DNA of 64,000 nt from JAHEEM01 sp036396795. Its GTDB lineage: Bacteria > Pseudomonadota > Gammaproteobacteria > Steroidobacterales > Rariloculaceae. Positions 59,357 through 64,000 of this stretch are shown piece by piece. Each line of letters opens with the position of its first letter. Positions within the stretch are counted from its first letter, which is position 1. Under the pieces are notes generated by a model, which had not been told where the DNA came from, ran no database searches, and saw nothing but the letters and a program-made list of their open reading frames with translations. A program made the position numbers and the translations under genes. The stretch spans positions 31,551-95,550 of the forward strand of contig DASWKF010000085.1 in assembly GCA_036396795.1 (NCBI GenBank). Direction: 5' to 3'.

Positions 59357-62083
59357 ATGAAGAGACTCAATCTTGCGCTTTCGGTCATGACGTTGAGCTC
59401 GGCCGCTCTAGGTGCCGGCGAAGAGCTCGATATTCCCTACGACGAGTTCGTGCTGGATAACGGCTTGCGCGTCATCGTGCATGAGGACCGCAAGGCACCC
59501 ATCGTGGCCACCACGCTCTGGTATCACGTCGGCTCGAAGAACGAGAATCCGGGGAAAACCGGGTTCGCTCATCTGTTCGAGCATTTGATGTTCAACGGCA
59601 GTGAGAATCACGACGAGGAATATTTCACTCCGCTGCAAGAGGTCGGCGCATCGACGATCAACGGAACGACAAACTCCGATCGCACGAACTATTTTCAGAC
59701 CGTGCCGACCAGCGCGCTCGATCTCGTGCTCTGGTTGGAATCCGACCGGATGGGGCATCTGCTGGGAGCGATCGATCAGGACAAGCTCGACGAGCAACGC
59801 GGCGTGGTGCAGAACGAGAAGCGTCAGCGTGACAACCAACCTTACGGCAAGGTTTTCGATGCCATCGCCAACAATCTGTTTCCTCAAGGCCATCCGTATT
59901 CGTGGCCGGTCATCGGCTCGATGGAGGATCTGGACGCCGCAACGCTCGAAGACGTGCACGCGTGGTTTCGTACTTACTACGGCCCCAACAACGCCACTCT
60001 GGTCTTGGCTGGGGACATCGATCTCGAGACGGCGCGGAGCAAGGTCGCACGCTATTTCGGAGACATCCCGCCCGGGCCTCCCCTGACCCGGCTCGAGACT
60101 TGGATTCCGACACTGACGCATGCGCGCCGCGTGACGCTGGAAGACCGCGTGCCGCAGGCGAGGATCTATAGGGCCTGGCCGATCCCGGCGTGGGGAAACG
60201 TCGACACCGACAGAATGATGCTCGCCGACGTCGCCCTGACGCAGGGCAAGACGTCGCGGCTGTATCAGCGGCTGGTCTACGAGGAGCAGCTCGCGACCGA
60301 CGTCGGCGCCTATCTCTTTCAGGGGGAAATCGGCGGCGCCTACATCCTCTGGGCGACGGCGCAGCCCGGGGACGGCGTGAGCGAGCTCGAACGTCTGCTG
60401 GACGAGGAGCTCGAGCGCTTTCTCGCAGACGGGCCGGCGCGGCACGAGTTGGCGCGCGCGGTCATGGAAACGCGCGCGAGCTTCATCCGCGGAGTCGAGC
60501 GCGTCGGAGGGTTCAGCGGCAAGTCCGGTATCCTCGCCGAGGGAGCCGTGTTCGGCGGCCGTCCCGATGCCTTCAAGGAGACGCTGGCGACAGCCGCGAC
60601 GTCCAGCTTGGAAGACGTTCGCGATTCAGCCCGGCGCTGGCTGTCCGGCCCGGCGCTGTCGGTCGAGGTCAGGCCGTTCACGGAGCGCTCGAGCTCGACC
60701 GAGCCGACCGCGGATCGCTCCGCGCTGCCGATGCCCGAGAGCTTCCCCGCGTCGGCCTTTCCCGAGTTCGAGCGCAGTGAGCTCGAGAACGGCATGCAGA
60801 TCATCGTCGCGCAACGGGACGCCGTGCCTGTAGTCGAGATCGCTTTGCAGCTCGACGCAGGCTACGCCGCCGACCAGTTCGCCACGCCCGGGACGGCGAA
60901 GCTCGCATTGGACATGCTCGACGAAGGCTCCGCCCGCTGGAGCACCTTGGAGATCAGCGAACGTCTTGCGCAGCTTGGCGCCGAGCTCAGCACATCGTCG
61001 AACCTGGACTACTCCATCGTCAGCTTGTCGGCTCTCTCCGAAACGCTGCCGGAAGCCCTGGATATTTTCAGCGACGTCATACTGAATCCGGCTTTTCCGG
61101 AATCGGAGTTGGGACGCATCAAGCGCCTCACGCTTTCGGAAATTCAGCGCGAGCAGTCGACGCCGGTCTCCATGGCGCTGAGGGTGTTTCCGCGCCTGAT
61201 TTACGGCGATGGCCACGCCTACGCGCTGCCGATGACGGGCTCGGGCACGGCGGCAAGCGTATCCGCGATGACTCGTTCGGACCTGTTCGTATTTCACTCA
61301 ACGTGGTTCAAACCCAACAATGCTACGCTGATCGTGGTCGGCGATACGACGATGCCTCAGATCAAGCCTCAGCTCGAGGCGCGCTTCGCCGCTTGGCAGC
61401 CAGGCGAGACGCCGCGGAAACAACTGCCGGTCGCGGCGTTGCCCGAGACGAGCCGGGTATATCTCGTCGACCGACCCGGCGCCGAGCAAAGCATCATCAT
61501 CGCGGGCCAGCTCATGGTACCGAAGGCCGACGAGCGAGAGCTCGCGATCCAGGCCGGCAACGATGCTTTCGGAGGCAGCTTCACCTCGCGCATCAACCTA
61601 AACCTGCGCGAAGACAAGAGCTGGTCCTACGGCGTGAGGTCGCTCATCGTCGACACCATGCGGCAGCGACCGTTCTTCGTTTATGCCCCGGTTCAAAGCG
61701 ACAAGACGGCGGCGTCGATGGTCGAGATCGATCGCGAGCTACGAGAGCTGATCGGCGAGCGGCCGATCTCCGCGGCGGAGGTCGAGACGTCGAAGCGACG
61801 CAGCACCCTGACACTGCCGGGACGCTGGGAAACCGCTACCGCGGTCGGGGGCGATATCGCCGAGCTCGTGCGCTTCGGTTTGCCGGATAGCTACTGGGAT
61901 ATCTACGCGGATCTAATCGCCGAGCTCGATGAGGAGCAGGTCAACGACGCCATGCGGTCGGTGCTGGCCCCGGACCGGCTGACCTGGGTCGTCGTCGGCG
62001 ATCGCCGGCTCATCGAGCAGGAGCTGCGCGAGCTCGCTTTCGGCACGGTCGAGATCCTGGACGCCGAGGGCAGCCCCCTTTGA
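59357..62083 (+). CDS. M16 (insulinase/pitrilysin) family zinc peptidase, full two-lobed
   Basis: A 908-aa protein with a signal peptide (about 1-20, ALGAG-EE). The N-terminal lobe has the inverted zinc motif HLFEH (72-76) with the distal Glu in RGVVQNEKRQ. The C-terminal lobe (from about residue 475, NGMQIIVAQRDAVPVVEIALQLDAGY) keeps the fold but lacks HxxEH, as expected for the inactive half of a clam-shell enzyme; FGGSFTSRINLNLREDKSWSYG is the conserved R/Y substrate-binding region. It would degrade peptides in the periplasm. Located 40 bp after the oligopeptide-binding gene. Confidence 0.94.
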   Translation: MKRLNLALSVMTLSSAALGAGEELDIPYDEFVLDNGLRVIVHEDRKAPIVATTLWYHVGSKNENPGKTGFAHLFEHLMFNGSENHDEEYFTPLQEVGASTINGTTNSDRTNYFQTVPTSALDLVLWLESDRMGHLLGAIDQDKLDEQRGVVQNEKRQRDNQPYGKVFDAIANNLFPQGHPYSWPVIGSMEDLDAATLEDVHAWFRTYYGPNNATLVLAGDIDLETARSKVARYFGDIPPGPPLTRLETWIPTLTHARRVTLEDRVPQARIYRAWPIPAWGNVDTDRMMLADVALTQGKTSRLYQRLVYEEQLATDVGAYLFQGEIGGAYILWATAQPGDGVSELERLLDEELERFLADGPARHELARAVMETRASFIRGVERVGGFSGKSGILAEGAVFGGRPDAFKETLATAATSSLEDVRDSARRWLSGPALSVEVRPFTERSSSTEPTADRSALPMPESFPASAFPEFERSELENGMQIIVAQRDAVPVVEIALQLDAGYAADQFATPGTAKLALDMLDEGSARWSTLEISERLAQLGAELSTSSNLDYSIVSLSALSETLPEALDIFSDVILNPAFPESELGRIKRLTLSEIQREQSTPVSMALRVFPRLIYGDGHAYALPMTGSGTAASVSAMTRSDLFVFHSTWFKPNNATLIVVGDTTMPQIKPQLEARFAAWQPGETPRKQLPVAALPETSRVYLVDRPGAEQSIIIAGQLMVPKADERELAIQAGNDAFGGSFTSRINLNLREDKSWSYGVRSLIVDTMRQRPFFVYAPVQSDKTAASMVEIDRELRELIGERPISAAEVETSKRRSTLTLPGRWETATAVGGDIAELVRFGLPDSYWDIYADLIAELDEEQVNDAMRSVLAPDRLTWVVVGDRRLIEQELRELAFGTVEILDAEGSPL

Positions 62084-62197
62084 ACCGAGTTCTCGCGGAC
62101 TTCGCCCGATCTTGAAAACACCCGCGGTCTATGGAAAATTGCGCGACTCGACGGTGGCCTGCTTCGGAGGTGTAGCGATCTCAGATGGGTAACTCCA

Positions 62198-63133
62198 ATG
62201 ATTGATTGCCAAAATCTGGTCAAGCACTACGGCCCACTGCTCGCCGTCGACGATCTCAGCTTCCAAGTGAGTCCCGGCGAGGTGCTCGGGTTTCTCGGCC
62301 CGAACGGCGCCGGCAAAACGACGACGATGCGAATCGTCGCCGGCTTCCTCCCGCCTTCTTCCGGACGGGTCGCAGTGTGCGGGTATGACATCGCAACCGA
62401 AGCGACAGCGGCGAAACGATGCGTGGGCTACTTGCCCGAAGGGGCGCCGAGCTATCCCGAGATGACACCGCGATCGTTTCTCGAGTTCGTCGCGGATATT
62501 CGGAGAATGCGCGGCGAATCGCGTCGAGCTCGGCTCGAGCAGGTCTACGGCTTGCTGCATCTCGAGCCTGTGCTCGAGCAAAGCATAGACACGCTTTCCA
62601 AGGGCTATAAGCGACGTGTGGGGCTCGCGCAAGCCATCCTCGACGACCCCAAAGTGCTGATTCTCGACGAGCCCACCGACGGTTTGGATCCCAATCAAAA
62701 GCACGAAGTTCGCCAGCTAATAAATCACATGGCTAAAGACAAGATCATCATTATTTCGACGCATTTGCTCGAAGAGGTGGAGGCACTCTGTAGTCGAGCG
62801 ATTATCATCGCCCATGGCCGGTTGCTTGCCGATGACACGCCGGCGAATCTCGAAGCGAGGTCGAAATTTCACAATGCCGTGTCGATGAAACTCGGCGATC
62901 TCTCGCTGCTCAACGAGGTCAATGACGCGATCGCAACACTGAGTGAGGTCGAGCGCACCGAGCTCGATACGAGTAGCAACACGCTGACGGCTTTCCCCGT
63001 GCCGGGCAAATTGCCGCTCACGGCGATCAATGAGCTTGCCGCCGCCAGGGGCTGGGAGTTCGCGGAGCTGCATCTCGAATCCGGCCGTCTAGACGAGGTG
63101 TTTCGCACGATCACCGGAGGAGCCAGCGCATGA
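62198..63133 (+). CDS. ABC-2 type exporter ATP-binding protein (GldA-like)
   Basis: A 311-aa ATPase: Walker A GPNGAGKTT, Q-loop in VGYLPEGAP, signature LSKGYKRRV, Walker B VLILDEPTDGLDP and the H-loop STHLLEEVE, followed by a C-terminal regulatory domain. With the permease (4-bp overlap) and the GldG-type protein after it, the set matches the gldA-gldF-gldG order. In Bacteroidetes these genes affect gliding; in Gammaproteobacteria they form an export system of unknown substrate. Confidence 0.92.
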   Translation: MIDCQNLVKHYGPLLAVDDLSFQVSPGEVLGFLGPNGAGKTTTMRIVAGFLPPSSGRVAVCGYDIATEATAAKRCVGYLPEGAPSYPEMTPRSFLEFVADIRRMRGESRRARLEQVYGLLHLEPVLEQSIDTLSKGYKRRVGLAQAILDDPKVLILDEPTDGLDPNQKHEVRQLINHMAKDKIIIISTHLLEEVEALCSRAIIIAHGRLLADDTPANLEARSKFHNAVSMKLGDLSLLNEVNDAIATLSEVERTELDTSSNTLTAFPVPGKLPLTAINELAAARGWEFAELHLESGRLDEVFRTITGGASA

Positions 63134-63864
63134 GCAGCGTTGTTGCCGTCATGCGCCGCGAGCTCAGGAGCTACTTTCTGACGCCCGTCGCCTATGTGTT
63201 CATCGTGATCTTCCTGATTCTCAGCAACACCTTTACGTTTTATCTCGGAAATTTCTACGAGCGCGGGCAGGCGGATCTCACGCCGTTTTTCAACTTCCAT
63301 CCGTGGCTATACCTGTTTCTCGTCCCGGCACTGAGCATGCGTCTGTGGGCGGAGGAGCGGCGATCCGGCAGCATCGAGCTACTGATGACGTTGCCGCTCG
63401 AGCTATGGCAGGCGGTCCTCGGGAAGTTCCTCGCGACCTGGATCTTCACCGCGCTGGCGCTGGCGCTGACGTTCCCCATCTGGATTACGGTGAACTATCT
63501 CGGCGATCCCGACAATGGCGCAATCGCCGCCGCCTACATCGGGAGTCTACTCATGGCAGGAGGTTTTCTCGCGGTCGGCTCGTGCATCTCCGCAACAACG
63601 AGGAACCAAGTCATCGCCTTTATCTTGTCCGTGACCGCTTGCTTCGCGCTGCTGCTCTCGGGGTTCCCGATGGTCCTGGACCTGTTCTCGGCCTGGGCGC
63701 CACAGGCTTTGGTGGACACGATTGCCAGCCTGAGCTTCTTGACGCATTTCTCAAGCATCAGCAAGGGCGTAATCGACCTGCGCGACCTCGTCTATTTCGC
63801 CTTGCTTATCACCGTAATGCTCTACGCGAACGCCATCGTTCTCGAGTTGAAGAGGGCAGACTAG
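63130..63864 (+). CDS. ABC-2 type exporter permease (GldF-like)
   Basis: A 244-aa membrane protein with six hydrophobic segments (SYFLTPVAYVFIVIFLILS, WLYLFLVPALSMRLWAEE, IFTALALALTFPIWITV, SLLMAGGFLAVGSCIS, FILSVTACFALLLSG, YFALLITVMLYANAIV). The ATG overlaps the ATPase gene stop (ATGA). Sequence details such as MRLWAEERRSGSIELLMTLP are conserved in GldF/ABC-2 permeases. Substrate unknown. Confidence 0.92.
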   Translation: MSSVVAVMRRELRSYFLTPVAYVFIVIFLILSNTFTFYLGNFYERGQADLTPFFNFHPWLYLFLVPALSMRLWAEERRSGSIELLMTLPLELWQAVLGKFLATWIFTALALALTFPIWITVNYLGDPDNGAIAAAYIGSLLMAGGFLAVGSCISATTRNQVIAFILSVTACFALLLSGFPMVLDLFSAWAPQALVDTIASLSFLTHFSSISKGVIDLRDLVYFALLITVMLYANAIVLELKRAD

Positions 63865-63870
63865 ACCGCA

Positions 63871-64000
63871 ATGACCACTACGCCGCAGAAAAAAATAGGA
63901 CTCACGGCCCTGCTGCTATCGTTGCTAGGGTTCCTTGCGGCCATTGTAGTCAGCAACAGCTTGCTGCGCGGCCTGCGCGTAGACCTCACCGAGAACGATC
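63871..64000 (+). CDS. GldG-family protein, N-terminal fragment (runs off right edge)
   Basis: ATG 63871, 6 bp after the permease stop, opens 43 codons to the edge: MTTTPQKKIGLTALLLSLL, a membrane helix, then LRGLRVDLTEND, the typical DLTEN motif of GldG proteins before an ABC_transp_aux domain. It completes the gldA-F-G like set; the rest is outside the window. Confidence 0.8.
   Translation, partial: MTTTPQKKIGLTALLLSLLGFLAAIVVSNSLLRGLRVDLTEND

Overview
The window is high-GC chromosomal DNA packed with genes on both strands, short gaps and several overlapping gene ends. The gene order tsaD / rpsU-yqeY-dnaG-rpoD, the split class II ribonucleotide reductase (nrdJa/nrdJb), multifunctional cca, glnK-amtB, msrPQ and several TonB/lipoprotein envelope genes point to a Gammaproteobacterium. 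A placement near the Xanthomonadales/Nevskiales/Steroidobacterales is my inference, not a demonstrated identity. I see no prophage, insertion sequence, integron or CRISPR array.

Layout. 1-3.2 kb: nrdJa, a 53-codon small ORF and nrdJb (running off the left edge), read leftward from a sigma70 promoter with an NrdR box just downstream. 3.4-8.8 kb: hsp20 behind a clear sigma32 promoter, a DegP/DegQ-type protease, an NDUFA9-like epimerase, a lipoprotein metallo-aminopeptidase and cca. 8.8-13.6 kb: a MidA/NDUFAF7-like methyltransferase, a pteridine reductase, and a leftward tsaD-folB-S41 protease operon. 13.7-18.2 kb: the macromolecular-synthesis operon, closed by a strong terminator. 18.25-18.56 kb: a tRNA-Ile(CAU) gene interrupted after the anticodon by a 235-nt group I intron. 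18.6-24.5 kb: a DUF423 protein, D-Ala-D-Ala ligase, a TonB-dependent receptor and a Wzi-like outer-membrane protein. 24.6-33.1 kb: lhr, a P-loop ATPase, a rhomboid protease, and an ogt - zinc-ribbon - eipA - YceI operon. 33.1-38.8 kb: a leftward operon of a GltD-like Fe-S flavoprotein, fused korA, korB and a coiled-coil protein. 39-43.3 kb: YbaK, two tandem TPR proteins and a zinc alcohol dehydrogenase. 43.3-48.9 kb: glnK-amtB, msrPQ, an SH3-domain protein and dacB. 49-51.7 kb: a GAF-GGDEF-EAL protein and an unknown 122-aa protein. 51.9-54.4 kb: a PAS sigma54 activator facing a 95-aa secreted protein. 54.4-64 kb: a dienelactone hydrolase with an altered nucleophile, dihydroorotase, prolyl aminopeptidase, an oligopeptide-binding lipoprotein, an M16 peptidase, and a GldA/GldF/GldG-type ABC-2 exporter cut by the right edge.

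The most notable items are the group I intron, which closely parallels the Azoarcus tRNA-Ile intron in insertion site and 5' architecture, and the sigma54 module. In that module three regularly spaced 12-bp inverted repeats, an IHF-like site and a near-consensus -24/-12 promoter lie between a PAS activator and a small secreted protein whose predicted mature start (MEEVVV) matches the plug start of the TonB receptor in this same window. A compact, highly structured RNA segment ending in a T-run follows the small gene. Other points worth checking are the small ORF inside the nrdJ operon, an AT-rich dyad between nrdJ and hsp20, a terminator-like hairpin in the rpsU leader, and the Cys-to-Asp change in the dienelactone-hydrolase-like lipoprotein.
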